A stretch of 20,000 nucleotides of DNA from Prorocentrum cordatum. Its lineage: Eukaryota > Sar > Dinophyceae > Prorocentrales > Prorocentraceae. Of this stretch, positions 8,244 through 17,600 are shown in pieces. The first letter of the stretch is position 1. The number at the start of each line of letters is the position of its first letter. The DNA is taken from assembly GCA_963575745.1 (NCBI GenBank), contig CAUYUJ010020573.1:67501-87500 (forward strand), given 5' to 3'. A program made the translations under genes and the position numbers. Below the pieces are notes generated by a model. That model was not told the DNA's origin. It worked only from the letters and a program-made list of their open reading frames with translations, and did not search any database.

Positions 8244-9332
8244 AAGCAACGACGCCGAGTCCTCCCCGCGCGACCCGCCCATCGCGGGCGCAGCCGTCGC
8301 GCCCGCTCCAGAGCGACCCCGACCGCCGCGCCGCAGTCGAAGGTCATTGTGGGCTTACCCGAAAAAGGACGTCGCTCAGGTATATTGATAGAAATTCAGC
8401 ATCAACCAGTCCACGTGGAAGCCCCCACAGAATTGGAGATTCAGGTCACCACGGAAGAGACGGACGCCCCGCCAGCGAAAACAGGAAGACCGTCAGGCCC
8501 CGAAACGAGGAGTTCTGGGACTACGCGCGTCATCAGGGCACGACCACCTTACAAGACTGACAGGGGCGAGCCACCGCCGCCTGTCACCAGGACGTCCACC
8601 GACGAAAGAAAACGAAGCCATCGCCGTCGCCCCACTGGAGGAGGCCCACCTGCCCCATACCAGAAGATGTACAACAAAGACAAGGACTTCCGCAAGAAGA
8701 TCATCCCCGCCGCCAACCAGACAGATAAGCCACCGAGACCCCGCGTCATCCATGACCAACATGCACAAGTGGTCGGCGACATCGCGATGGACCTGATCAA
8801 AGTGGCCATCAACATATGGGCGACCATTGACGAACTATGGGACATCGAGAACGGCGCCGACAGGATGGCCAGGACGAGCCACGACCCAGGATTCGCACCG
8901 ACGCCCCAGCACTTCAGACCACAGACCAACGAGCCCCCGGCAGTTCGCAGGGGGCGCGGGGTGAGGACGCACATAATAGGCAACCCACTGGGCGCAAAGG
9001 GCAACGGGCGCAAACGCACCGACATCATCATGCGCGGCGCCATCGAGTGGGGCGACGTCCACGACCGGGCATCTCCGCGCACCAACGAGGTCCTCGCACC
9101 CGACGGGCAGCCAAACGTCGCAGGACCGGCGACCAATAGGCACGCCCAAGAGGCAGAAAAAGAACGCCTTCGCGCCCTGAGCGCCGCAGACACAAGCGGC
9201 GCCCACATCGGCGGCGCCGCCGGCATCGACGGCGCCGCCGCCAAGCCGCCGCCTGACACGCGGCCGCCAATGGCAGCGCCCCAGCCCTCACGTTACAAGG
9301 CGAGGCCCATCGAGATGCCCCAGAGGCGCTAG
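8244..9332 (+). CDS. Longest protein-like ORF of the T-poor block, unidentified
   Basis: The frame is open from just after a TAG near 8241 to TAG 9330-9332, about 362 codons. The first ATG is at 8667 and would give 221 residues. Coding-like character starts earlier, near 8330 (VGLPEKGRRSGILIEIQ), so an ATG start at 8667 would drop real-looking sequence. A hydrophobic helix-like stretch lies at about 8770-8850 (VVGDIAMDLIKVAINIWATI). A basic region at about 8940-9030 (HIIGNPLGAKGNGRKR) and an Ala/Gly-rich stretch follow, then a Pro-rich tail. It shows no catalytic motif that I recognise. A change of phase near 9260-9330 continues coding-like sequence into the next segment. It may be part of a retroelement polyprotein or a retroposed gene. 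Confidence 0.45.
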   Translation, partial: KQRRRVLPARPAHRGRSRRARSRATPTAAPQSKVIVGLPEKGRRSGILIEIQHQPVHVEAPTELEIQVTTEETDAPPAKTGRPSGPETRSSGTTRVIRARPPYKTDRGEPPPPVTRTSTDERKRSHRRRPTGGGPPAPYQKMYNKDKDFRKKIIPAANQTDKPPRPRVIHDQHAQVVGDIAMDLIKVAINIWATIDELWDIENGADRMARTSHDPGFAPTPQHFRPQTNEPPAVRRGRGVRTHIIGNPLGAKGNGRKRTDIIMRGAIEWGDVHDRASPRTNEVLAPDGQPNVAGPATNRHAQEAEKERLRALSAADTSGAHIGGAAGIDGAAAKPPPDTRPPMAAPQPSRYKARPIEMPQRR

Positions 9333-9399
9333 ACGCCCCCGGCAAAAGGGGGCCGCCCAACGCCATTGGGCAATACCAGCTACGACATTCACACTGTGA

Positions 9400-9801
9400 C
9401 CCCAGCGCCACCTGGCACGCGACGGCCCACGACGCAATCAACCGCCACCAACGCGCGCGGAGGTCAATGCGGACTCGCTACAACGCAGCGCAGCTGACCA
9501 CCACGCAGGTTATCCACATCCACAGAGAGACAACAAAGAGCAGACACTCACGAGCGACACCGACGCCCACCAAACAGCCACGCACAACCAGCAACCCGAT
9601 GCGGCACAAGAAGGGCACGCCCATGTCAAGCACTTCTTCCAAATTGCCCTCGACCACGCGGACGGCGACCTCAACCAGGTGCGCAAGGCTCATAAGGCCA
9701 GAAACCAAGGACATACGATTGACCATCAACAAGGGCGAGCATATCCACGTCACCTGGATCCAGGAGCAGCTACACGTTTATTGGTATCCAGGGGGTTCTG
9801 A
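9400..9801 (+). pseudogene. Protein-like ORF segment, His/Gln/Asp-rich
   Basis: Open after TGA 9397-9399 and closed by TGA 9799-9801, about 133 codons. The middle reads well (for example HVKHFFQIALDHADGDLNQV). An overlapping frame in another phase (ORF to 9892) reads well upstream (about 9270-9460) and again at 9700-9800 (IHVTWIQEQLHVYWYPGG). At least two phase changes therefore occur within 500 bases. That pattern fits accumulated indels in a coding sequence with no present function. No family recognised. Confidence 0.4.
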
Positions 9802-9831
9802 GCATGGACCACTGACCCAGCCACGCACTAG

Positions 9832-10641
9832 TCCCACGAGCCAGGCGAGGGCCCCGATTCTTCGCGGCTCAACACAGAGGAGATGGACCTAAAGCGCCTA
9901 CTGGAGTATGAAGCGTACGCGGCCAGCATCACCAACGCCGTCGTCAAGCTGCGCCTCGCCGTGGACACGGAAGCCCAGGACGAGTACCGCAGGGCAGCCT
10001 ACAAGATCATGCACAGCATCGTGTATCACGAGAGAACCAAGCGCCGTCGAGCCAACCAGAACGAGTCCGCTGCAGACGCAGGGCCCAGCGACGGCAGCAC
10101 TGATCATCACCCCGAATCCTACCAATCCGACGCTGACAGAAAATACCTCCGTCCGCCGTGCTCCCACGCAAGGATGGGCGGCTACCGAGCGCGGGGAACA
10201 GCTGCACTCGCAGCGGCGACCCCAGCAGGCAGCTCGGCAACTCCACCCCCCTGCGCCGCGCTGGCCGCAGAACCCGCGAAACGGGCCACCATCGCCGCGA
10301 GGAGCACCAGCATCACCTCCAAACCTCGCATCTCAGCGTTACACCTCCCAGCTGCAACTGCCCACGCGGAGCGCGGCTTTCCCATGCCCCCAGCAATTTT
10401 GCACCATAGTCGGCAATGTCAACTTCCAGCCTCTCATCTTTCCACCCGACCCAACCTACGCACGCACTGCATACGGCGCAACTCGCTCACTGCAGCAGCA
10501 CCAGCAGCAGGACTACTCACACGACGGGACCGCGCAAGCCCTCCCGACCTCCAACGGCGGCGCCTCCAACGGCTTTCGACGACAGCCACCAAGAGCCGTC
10601 TTGAAGGGCCCCCCATGACCTACACCGCCCGGCTGGCCTGA
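9832..10641 (+). pseudogene. Protein-like ORF segment with helical N-terminal part
   Basis: The frame opens after TAG 9829-9831, with an ATG at 9883. From 9883 to about 10170 it encodes a charged, Ala/Leu-rich, probably helical segment (MDLKRLLEYEAYAASITNAV). Later in this phase it becomes Ala/Pro/Ser-rich. From about 10330 to 10618 another phase reads better (CPQQFCTIVGNVNFQPLIF, then a Gln/Ser-rich tail ending at TGA 10616-10618). The switch suggests a frameshift between about 10170 and 10330. The T-poor composition ends just beyond this segment, so this may be the 3' end of the whole element or transcript. Function unknown. Confidence 0.42.
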
Positions 10642-11255
10642 CCACTTGGCGGGTGGGGGGCCCTTGGGGGTGGGGGTGGGCATGGATATCGCCGAGCGCG
10701 TTTACGTCCCAACCCGCTTCCTTTTTCCTGTGCTACCACTTCGGCCATCACATGGATTCCAGCCTCAGACGGGGCTTGCCGCGGCCGCTTCGCCTCCACT
10801 TCTTTGTCACCTCCAGGGGCAGAGAGCAGGGAGGAAGAGGAGGTGGGCACCCCTCCTCCCTTCGACCCCCCCCTTCGGCCCCTCGGCCCTCCCCTCGGCC
10901 CCCTCGGGCCCCCCCTTCGGCCCCCCCTTCGGCGGACCATCGACTTGCGCCCCCCTTCGGCCCCTCGGCCTGCCCGCCCCCGCCCCTTCCCCTGTAGTGG
11001 GCCACCCAGGGGGTGTCAACGCGCTGGCGGCCCACCACCTACGCTCCCCCCTTGTCCCTCCTCGCTCGCTCGGTATCTCGGTTCGCCCTCTCGTCGGCCC
11101 CCCTCGCGTCGCCCCCTTCCTCCCGCCACCCCGTTCGCAGGCCCCGCCAACGGCCGCCGAACAGTTGTTCCTAATGCTCCCCCCTCGCCCACCTGGATGG
11201 TGGGGGGGGGGCACGGAAGACAAGGGCCGCCAGTTCGAGCTCGAGGAGGAGATGG
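10641..11255. repeat. C-rich region with a degenerate CCCCTTCGG repeat
   Basis: After a G-rich stretch (10650-10680) and about 130 bases of ordinary sequence, 10860-10975 consists of repeated CCCCCTTCGGCC and CCCTCGGCC words with a period of about 9-12 bases. 11040-11255 is C-rich without clear periodicity. Pro/Arg-rich frames here reflect composition. No gene is supported. Confidence 0.65.
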
Positions 11256-11264
11256 AGTTTGGAC

Positions 11265-11297
<33 letters not shown>

Positions 11298-11455
11298 GAG
11301 GAGGAGGAGGAGGAGGAGGAGGAGGAGGAGGAACAGGACGAGGAACAGGAGGAGGAGGAGGAACAGAAGGAGGAGGAGGAGGAGGAGGAGGAACAGAAGG
11401 AGGAGGAGGAGGAGGAGGAGGAGGAGGTGGAGGAGGAGGAGGAGGAGGAAGAGGA
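11265..11455 (+). repeat. (GGA)n microsatellite
   Basis: Near-pure GGA repeats with occasional ACA interruptions (GGAACAGGA, GGAACAGAAGGA). The overlapping poly-Gly, poly-Arg and poly-Glu frames and the minus-strand poly-Pro/poly-Leu frames are artefacts. The strand complement (CTC)n follows at 11706-11755. Confidence 0.95.
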
Positions 11456-11700
11456 GCTGGCCGAGGGGGGGACGGCAGGCCGAAGGGTGGTACGCAGGGG
11501 GCGCGCAAGCGGCCGCTAGGAGCGGGGGAGGGGGCTTCGGCCGCCGCGAGGCACGTCGACCAGCGGACCGCCGCGGCCGCCACCGAGCGCCCGAGGCCCG
11601 CGAGGACCGAGTCGCCGCCCGCGGGCGCCGGCGCGCCAGCCCGCCTCCTCGCCCGGGTGCTTCAACCAGCGTTCTCTTCAACCCACTCTCGTCCACCCTC
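11456..11700. other. CpG-rich spacer between complementary microsatellites
   Basis: A very GC- and CpG-rich segment of mixed sequence. It would form the loop if the flanking (GGA)n and (CTC)n paired. Ala/Arg/Pro-rich frames cross it on both strands, but none carries a recognisable motif. Confidence 0.45.
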
Positions 11701-11703
11701 TTC

Positions 11704-12149
<446 letters not shown>

Positions 12150-12150
<1 letters not shown>

Positions 12151-12330
12151 GCATCATGTCCCTCTTGGGAGGGTCGTGGGGGCCTCCTGGACCGTCTTGG
12201 GGACTTTTTGCACCGAGAGGGCGAGTACACGAAAACTACACAAAGCATGTGTTCGACGATCTGGGCTGCTTGTCGTGGGCGGGCCCTGAAGACCTCCAAG
12301 ACGGCCCCCGAGAGGCCGCAGCACAGGCCG
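12150..12330. repeat. Inverted pair of CTTGG/GGCC minisatellite segments
   Basis: The left arm (about 12159-12207) carries CCTCTTGGGAGG and GGACCGTCTTGGGGAC in the + orientation. The right arm (about 12288-12330) carries GACCTCCAAGACGGCCCCCG, the same family reversed. About 80 bases of unrelated sequence separate the arms. The other loci of this family in the window are all in the + orientation. Confidence 0.65.
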
Positions 12331-12629
12331 CTGGGGCCATCTCAAGACACCTCGGAGGCGTCCGCGTCAAGCCGCGCTCCCTGGGCCCCGGGAGAGGTCG
12401 CGCTCTCCCTTTTGTCCCTCCTCGCTGTCGTTGCGCGGGCCGCATACACACACTTACACACGACACGCTTCTTGCAACGGATCGCCTCCGACATGGCTTC
12501 TGTGGCTGGAATTCGTTTTTTTTGTGGCTTGAAAAATAGACGGAGGGAACGAGTCGAGCTGATAATCCGAGAGGCTGTGCCGTCAGCCTCCGTTCCACCA
12601 GGCTGAGCCTTACTGCAGTTAGTTGGGAC
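12331..12629. other. Unassigned sequence
   Basis: A mixed-composition stretch with a short CA-rich segment (12440-12465) and a T8 run near 12517. No credible frame or RNA gene was seen. Confidence 0.45.
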
Positions 12630-12960
12630 AAGCTGTCGCCATTTTCGAGGGCTGCTGGGGGGGGCCAGCATCGTGGGTAATCGCCGCAGATCCAGATTAG
12701 ACATCGCCATCCCTGGGAGGCTGCGATCTGTGAAACTGTCGCCATTTTCAAGGGCTGGGGGGGGGGCCCAGCGGAGTGAGGCACCACCCAGACAGACCTC
12801 GCCATCCCTGGGGGGCTGCGATCTGCGAAACCATTGCCACTTTCGAGGGCTGCTGGGGGTTCAGCGGAGTGAATCACCACCCAGACTCAGATTAGACCTC
12901 GCCATCCCTGGGGGGCTGCGCTCTGCAAAACTGTCGTCACTTTCGAGGGCTGCTGAGGGG
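12630..12960 (+). repeat. Tandem repeat of about 100 bp, just over three units
   Basis: The landmark TGTCGCCATTTTCGAGGGCTG (with variants) starts near 12635, 12738, 12833 and 12933, giving spacings of 103, 95 and 100. Each repeat also holds CAGATTAGACCTCGCC, ATCCCTGGGGGGCTGCG and TCTGCGAAAC, and two share CAGCGGAGTGA.TCACCACCCAGAC. Divergence among units is moderate. It ends by 12960 and no coding function is apparent. Confidence 0.85.
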
Positions 12961-13469
12961 TTCCTCTGGGCGTTGTCGCGGGCCGCCCGCAGACCTGGCG
13001 GCGCGCCTTCGAGCGTTTAGCTCCCGCACTGAAAAGTGCAGGAACGTGGCAGGGAAGCTTGCGGGCAAGCTAGGCCTCGTTCGCTTCTTGCAGTAACAAC
13101 AAGCAGGCTTATTTCGTCGAGCGCCGCGGCGTCATGGCGCAGGCATCGCTGCAAAAAAACACACTTTTCGGTTTCCTCCCGTCACTTTCGTCGTCGTCCT
13201 CTGCCCTCTGCCACCTTCCCTCTGCTGCTGCCGCGCTGACGGTTCGGCCCCCCACACGTCCTTTTCCTGCCCTTCGTTCCCGCCCCTTTGTCGTCCTCAA
13301 GCCTGGGCCCTCGCTCTTCGTTCTTTTGTTGTTGTTTTGTGAACCGTGCCACGTGAGCGCACCCTATTTAGCTTGAACATATAACGGCGCCTGCACTGCC
13401 ATTGTCCTGGCAAATTTGGGCCACATCCTCTTGTCACTTGATGCAAATGGGTCGGGTACGTCGCAGGGT
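12961..13469. other. Mostly unique sequence with two small hairpins
   Basis: At 13026-13039 GCACT and AGTGC flank a GAAA tetraloop. At 13056-13071 AGCTTGC and GCAAGCT flank GG. The rest is pyrimidine-leaning, with no convincing frame. The small Ser/Pro-rich ORFs at 13036-13376 have no recognisable motif. Confidence 0.4.
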
Positions 13470-13640
13470 AATTTTTCTAGAGGCCTTCTTGGGCTGTCTT
13501 AGAGGCATCGTGGGGCCACCCTTGGCCGCTTTGGGCTCTTGAGGCCTTCTTCGGGGCCTCGCGGGCCTGGCTTGGAAACCTTTTCTGAGCTCTCTTGGTA
13601 GGGGCTGTCTACGGCCGGCGGTGTCCTCATAGATCTCACG
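13470..13640 (+). repeat. Degenerate CTTGG/GGCC minisatellite
   Basis: Units such as GAGGCCTTCTTGGGCTGTCTT, GGCATCGTGGGG and GAGGCCTTCTTCGGGGCC mark this as a fourth, more diverged locus of the family at 1-380, 7671-8060 and 12150-12330. Confidence 0.7.
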
Positions 13641-14080
13641 GGGCTACCCAGGGTTACCGCGAGGCCGAGCGGCACCATATCCACGTGGAGTCAACGCTGA
13701 CAGATATGATATTGCGACGCAGGCGCCCTTTTTTCCATTGCCTTTGGTTCAAGGCAGCTGTTTGGTTCGAGATGTTGTTCCTTGTGAAACTCGACAAAAC
13801 CTGTTGGTCGCTCTTCTTTCTCAAGCGTACGGTGCGCATAATGACGGCGAAACAAGTGGTCATTGTCAGCTGTCTCTCCTTGGCCCTTCGCAGGGGAGGA
13901 GAGTTACCGACCGGAGTGACGAGGGCACAGGCAGTCAGCAGACGATGAGGATAGACGATGAGGAAGGAGAAGGTGGCGCTTTCGCTCCCTATTGCGCATC
14001 AGACACACGCTGGGGCCATGTGAATGGTTAAGGCCCTCTGGGACGGTCCAGTCGGCGGGGGGGCGGGATGTCAGATATAG
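13641..14080. other. Unassigned sequence, relatively AT-rich
   Basis: This stretch has the most even base composition of the right half. Frames of 60-117 codons cross it on both strands without recognisable motifs. It ends in GGATGTCAGATAT (14066-14078), a 13-base word repeated exactly at 16614-16626. Confidence 0.4.
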
Positions 14081-14640
14081 CGCCATTCCTTCCTTTCCAC
14101 TATCTGAACCCCCTCCCCTCTCCCATCTTCCCTCTTCTTCCCTCTTTGCCGACATGCCGCTCTCATCCCCCACGGCCCTCCCCCCCTCCCAGGCCGCGGG
14201 TCACCCGCGACGTCGCGAGCACAATCGCGTTCCGCACTTCGCGGATCGGGCAGAAAGGGTGCCCTTTCTCATCCCCCTCCCCCTCAGCTCCCCGCCCCCT
14301 CCAGGCCACCCTCCCAGCGCGCACCTGCCCGCCGCGCACCCTTCCAGCGCACAGTTGCCCGCGCGCCCCCGCCCCTCCCCTTTGGCAGAAGCAACGTCCC
14401 CCCCGCCCTCCTCGGTCGTGAAACCTCGGTGGCGCCCTTCGTGTGCGCACCCGCTCGCGCGCAACGCCCCCCGTACTGCAGGAGCAGTGCGCCGCTGCCC
14501 CCCCCGCCCGCCGCGGCGACGGCCGAGCCGGCGCGCGGCGACGAGGCGCGCACCACGCCGCCAGCTGCGCTCTGACACCCCGCGGGGGCGTGGAGCCAGC
14601 GGTGGCCGCCGCTCCCAGGAGGAAAACGGGCGGAGGAGGG
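14081..14640. other. C-rich then CpG-rich sequence, no supported gene
   Basis: Pyrimidine-rich at 14080-14190, then very CpG-rich. It includes a perfect 7-bp palindrome with a one-base centre at 14195-14209 (CGCGGGT C ACCCGCG). Long Pro/Arg/Ala frames run through it on both strands, as composition alone would predict. Confidence 0.4.
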
Positions 14641-14890
14641 ATGGCGGACGGGCGCAGGATGGAGGACGGAGGGGAAGGACGGACGGAGAAGGAGGAGGAG
14701 GAGGAGGAGGAGGAGGAGGAAGAGGAGGAGGAGGAGGAGGAGGAGGAGGACGCATGACGGAGGAGGTAGAGGAGGACGGACGGAGGAAGAGGAGGACGGA
14801 GGGAGGGTGCTGGAAGGAGGGGCAGAACTCGAGTGAGGGGGGGGTCCGGAGAGAGCAGGATGGAGGAGGAGGGTTGGGGGGTGGCAGGAA
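14640..14890 (+). repeat. Purine-rich tract with (GGA)n core
   Basis: GGACGGAGG and GGAGGA words with a near-pure (GGA)n core at about 14688-14752. At about 14895 the + strand switches abruptly to a pyrimidine-rich stretch (14895-15085). Confidence 0.85.
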
Positions 14891-14894
14891 GGGG

Positions 14895-15740
14895 TCCCCC
14901 GCCGGTCCTGCCCCTCCTCGTTCCCCCCAGCGTCCCCCTCCTCTGTCTGCCCGTCTCTCGGCCGTTGTGTCCATGGGCCTTCCTTCGACCCTCCCAGTCC
15001 CTCGCCGTCCTGCCCCTCGTTCCCCCCCGCTCCCCCTCCCTCCTCCGTCCCGCCTCTCATCCGCCCCCCTCCCCCCCTCGGTGCGTCGACGCTGCGGGCA
15101 GTCGGTGTCCTGTCTCGACGCTGCCCTCGCATCCGTGGCGGCCAACGCCGCCAGGGAGGGTGGAGTTCCAGGCAGCTCTCAAGCAGAAGGCGGCAAGAAG
15201 ACGCATACGTCCGCCGCCCCCCCCGCCCCTCCCCCTGCCCCCTCTCGGTCGCCACCTTGGCTCAGCCCGCCGCGCGTGCGCAGCTCGGCGCAGCCAGCCG
15301 CGCGCGTGCGCAGCCGCCCCGGGAGCCCCTGGGCCGGAGGCACCTCGGCCCTGCGGCGCGGGGCCTCCGCCGCCCGACGCGCCGGCAGCGAGCGGCGCGG
15401 CGGGGGGCGAAGGAGCGCCGACGGCATCGCGCGGCCAGTGCGCCCAGAGCTCGGGGGCCGGCCGCCGTTGAAGAGCGCCTTCGCGGGGGGAGCGCGTGGC
15501 AGCGCGGGGGCCCCCGCAGTCGACACGGGCACCAGGAGCCCATGGCTCAGACGGTGGCGTTTCGACGTGAAGGGGCTCGTGTGTCTTGGTGCCGATGCCG
15601 GCCTCGTCCCCTGCCGCAGCGGGGCGTGCCGCCGTGCAGCTCTCGCGGGGTCGCGGCACGCGGGCGGCAGATCCTGCTTGCTGCTGGAGGCAAGGGGGGC
15701 CTCTTGGCCGTGGCCCCACAGTTTGGAGTTGGCGCGCACA
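14895..15740. other. Pyrimidine-rich then CpG-rich sequence
   Basis: 14895-15085 is C/T-rich and roughly resembles the reverse complement of 14800-14890. 15090-15740 is GC- and CpG-rich with long open frames on both strands. The + strand frame near 15540-15730 (WLRRWRFDVKGLVCLGADAG) is the least repetitive, but I cannot support it as an exon. Confidence 0.4.
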
Positions 15741-15743
15741 GCG

Positions 15744-15870
15744 TCCCTTTCCCTCCCTCCTCCTTCCCCCTCCCTCCTCCTTCCCCCTCCCTCCTCCTCC
15801 TCCTCCTCCTCCTCCTCCTCCTCCTCCTCCTCCTCCTCCTCCTCTTCCTCCTCCTTACCCTCCTCCTGAC
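15744..15870 (+). repeat. (CTC)n tract with a TTCCCCCTCCCTCCTCC sub-repeat
   Basis: Two to three copies of a 17-base CT-rich unit (15744-15788) run into near-pure (CTC)n to about 15850, then degenerate to about 15890. Poly-Ser, poly-Leu, poly-Pro and poly-Arg frames are artefacts. Confidence 0.9.
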
Positions 15871-16030
15871 CCTCCCTGTTCCTCCTCTACAATTACACAA
15901 TACGAATACTACTCTCCTCCGTCCCCTGATGGCGTGCGGAAGATAGCGGGCACCCCTCCGCGTATTGTTTTTTACACACAGGATTTCCCGGATTTGGGTT
16001 TTCGCGTGGGTTTTTGTTTTATGATGTTCT

Positions 16031-16220
16031 CGCTGAGGCGCTGGCTTCATTTTCGGGCTTCCGCTCGTTCCGAATCGTGCTCCCGCTGCAGCGCTGGCCT
16101 CATTTCCGTGCTTCCGCTCGTTCCGAATCGTGCTCCCGCTGCAGCGCTGGCCTCATTTCCGCGCTTCCGCTCGTTCCGAATCGTGCTCCCGCTGCAGCGC
16201 TGGCGTCATTTCCCGTGCCA
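16031..16220 (+). repeat. 53-bp tandem repeat, about 3.5 copies
   Basis: The string CGCTCGTTCCGAATCGTGCT starts at 16062, 16115 and 16168, an exact period of 53. Units 1 and 2 differ at one base. Unit 3 diverges only near its end. A more diverged 31-base partial unit precedes them (16031-16061, about 5 mismatches). Each unit contains the perfect palindrome CGCTGCAGCG. Because 53 is not a multiple of three, successive units are read in successive phases, and all three phases stay open here. Confidence 0.95.
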
Positions 16221-16530
16221 TGCCACGGCATGCAATGCAATGCTGCAATGCTAGGTCGCGTTCCGCTGCGCGATGCCATGCCTTCAGCTGCAGCTGTCAT
16301 ATCTAGTGCTTAAGTGCCACGTCATGCTATGCCATGCTACGCTTTGATCTTCAACGCCATGCTATGCAATGCTATGTTCGGGGCCGCTGTGCGATGCCAT
16401 GCGTTACGTTGCAAAGCTTTGTGATGCAATTCTTCAGTACGCCACGCCACGCCATGCTGTGACATACTACGCTTTGCGGTGCTCTTCTACGCCATGCCAT
16501 GCCGTGCTCTACAGTGCATCGCGTACCCTT
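16205..16530 (+). repeat. Degenerate ATGCY pentamer array
   Basis: CATGC, CATGCTATGC and ACGCCATGCC words recur throughout (for example 16213-16250, 16322-16375 and 16440-16510), with unrelated words between them. The pattern reads as a decayed pentanucleotide repeat (ATGCC/ATGCT). It abuts the 53-bp repeat directly. No coding potential. Confidence 0.75.
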
Positions 16531-16639
16531 TCGGGATCATTGCCTTGCTCGACATCCGACTGTGCGAGTAGAGATGGGATCTACGCCATGGTAAGGGATG
16601 GGAGTGAGGGGTAGGATGTCAGATATGATGCGAGCGCAC

Positions 16640-16850
16640 CTAGCTTGCCTCCTCCCCATCTCCCTCTCCCTCCCCCTCCATCCCCCTTTCCCGCCCTCCT
16701 CCTCCTCCTCCTCATCCTGGTCTTCCTCCTCCTCCTCCTCCTCCTCCTCCTCCTCCTCCTCCTCCTCCTCCTCCTCCTCTTCTCATCTCGACTCTCCTCC
16801 TCCTCCTCCTCCTCCTCCTCCTCCTCCTCCTCCTCCTCCTCATCTCTTCT
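16640..16850 (+). repeat. (CTC)n microsatellite in two blocks
   Basis: CT-rich lead-in from 16650, then (CTC)n at about 16695-16712, 16724-16778 and 16794-16843, separated by short interruptions. It follows GGATGTCAGATAT at 16614-16626 by about 25 bases. Confidence 0.92.
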
Positions 16851-17330
16851 GTTTTCCCAGCTGGTACCCAGATCGAGCTGAGACCTTCTTATGTCCCATG
16901 CCTATGCTCCACCACCACTCCTCAGCTTTCCCCTCGCCCTTCATTAAACGTGCCCCCCTCTCCTTCCCTCCCCTCCCTCGCACGTCTGGTGCGCCGACTC
17001 CCCCCCTCATCTCCCACCGCCTCTAAAACCGCTCTGCACCCCCCCTGGACCCGAGTAATTACTCAGGCGTTCGCGTCACGCCGCGCGCGCATACGGCGGG
17101 GTATCCAGCAAGCTCGCTGAACCCCCCATCTCCCAACTATCCCTCCCTCGCTCCGTCTCCTTCTCCTCCCAGGACGAAGGATCACTTGTCATTGTCAGTA
17201 TCATTCGCTGTTCGTATGAGTGGTACTTCATTCAGGTAGAGCATCATTATTGTTATGCCCGATCCTCCTCGTTCTAAACGCCATCCTGCTGTTGCTACTC
17301 CTCATCATCCTCATCTTTGCCATTGTCCTA
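16851..17330. other. Unassigned sequence
   Basis: C/T-leaning sequence with a 12-base perfect palindrome GAGTAATTACTC at 17053-17064. No credible frame or RNA gene was seen. Confidence 0.4.
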
Positions 17331-17339
17331 CTCGTCTGC

Positions 17340-17485
17340 TTTCTCCCCCTCCCCCTTCCCCTCGTTCCCCTCCTCTTCCTCCTCCTCCTCCTCCTCGTCA
17401 TCCTCATCCTCATCATCAGCTTCCTCCCCCTCCTCCTCCTCATCCTCATCCTCAGCCTCATCTTCCTCCTCCTCCTCCGAAGGCC
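17340..17485 (+). repeat. CT-rich (TCC/TCA)n tract
   Basis: CCCCTCCCCC sequence passes into mixed CTC and CTCATC repeats to about 17480. It lies about 120 bases upstream of the first recognisable LINE sequence. Confidence 0.85.
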
Positions 17486-17600
17486 TACGGCCTGGTGAGG
17501 CCTTCTCAGCTCTTCTAGGAAGGGAAGCACTGGAGTTATTCGCCAAGACTGTTGTGGATTCTCATAGTGCAGAACAGAATGCCACGACGTGTGAAAGGTT

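Larger units (their letters stand above)
4341..10640 (+). other. T-poor, A/C-rich block with phase-shifting protein-like frames
   Basis: From the end of the polypurine tract to about 10640 the + strand is strikingly short of T. Hand counts in 60-base lines give 2 T at 9541-9600, 4 at 6781-6840, 4 at 9121-9180, 6 at 8701-8760 and 4 at 10261-10320, against 20 at 13741-13800. Within it, stretches that read like real protein occur one after another, but in different reading phases and with few ATG starts. The block is free of microsatellites except for the island at 7671-8134. This could be a decayed retroelement ORF or a long retroposed gene. A chain of exons is less likely, because the phase changes are not separated by obvious introns. 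I identify no family. Confidence 0.55.

Noticed and set aside
12632-12650. Resemblance of the 100-bp repeat landmark to the dinoflagellate spliced leader (GTAGCCATTTT)
   Set aside because: Only about 12 of the first 15 bases match and the 3' part (GGCTCAAG) does not. No donor GT follows and no relict leader appears at an mRNA-like boundary.
13992-15869. A 625-codon plus-strand frame
   Set aside because: It is Pro/Arg/Gly/Ser-rich throughout, crosses (GGA)n and (CTC)n tracts, and similar open frames exist on the opposite strand. GC-rich composition explains it.
17053-17064. Palindrome GAGTAATTACTC as a possible regulatory site
   Set aside because: A single 12-base palindrome in 20 kb is expected by chance at an appreciable rate, and no gene start is supported nearby.
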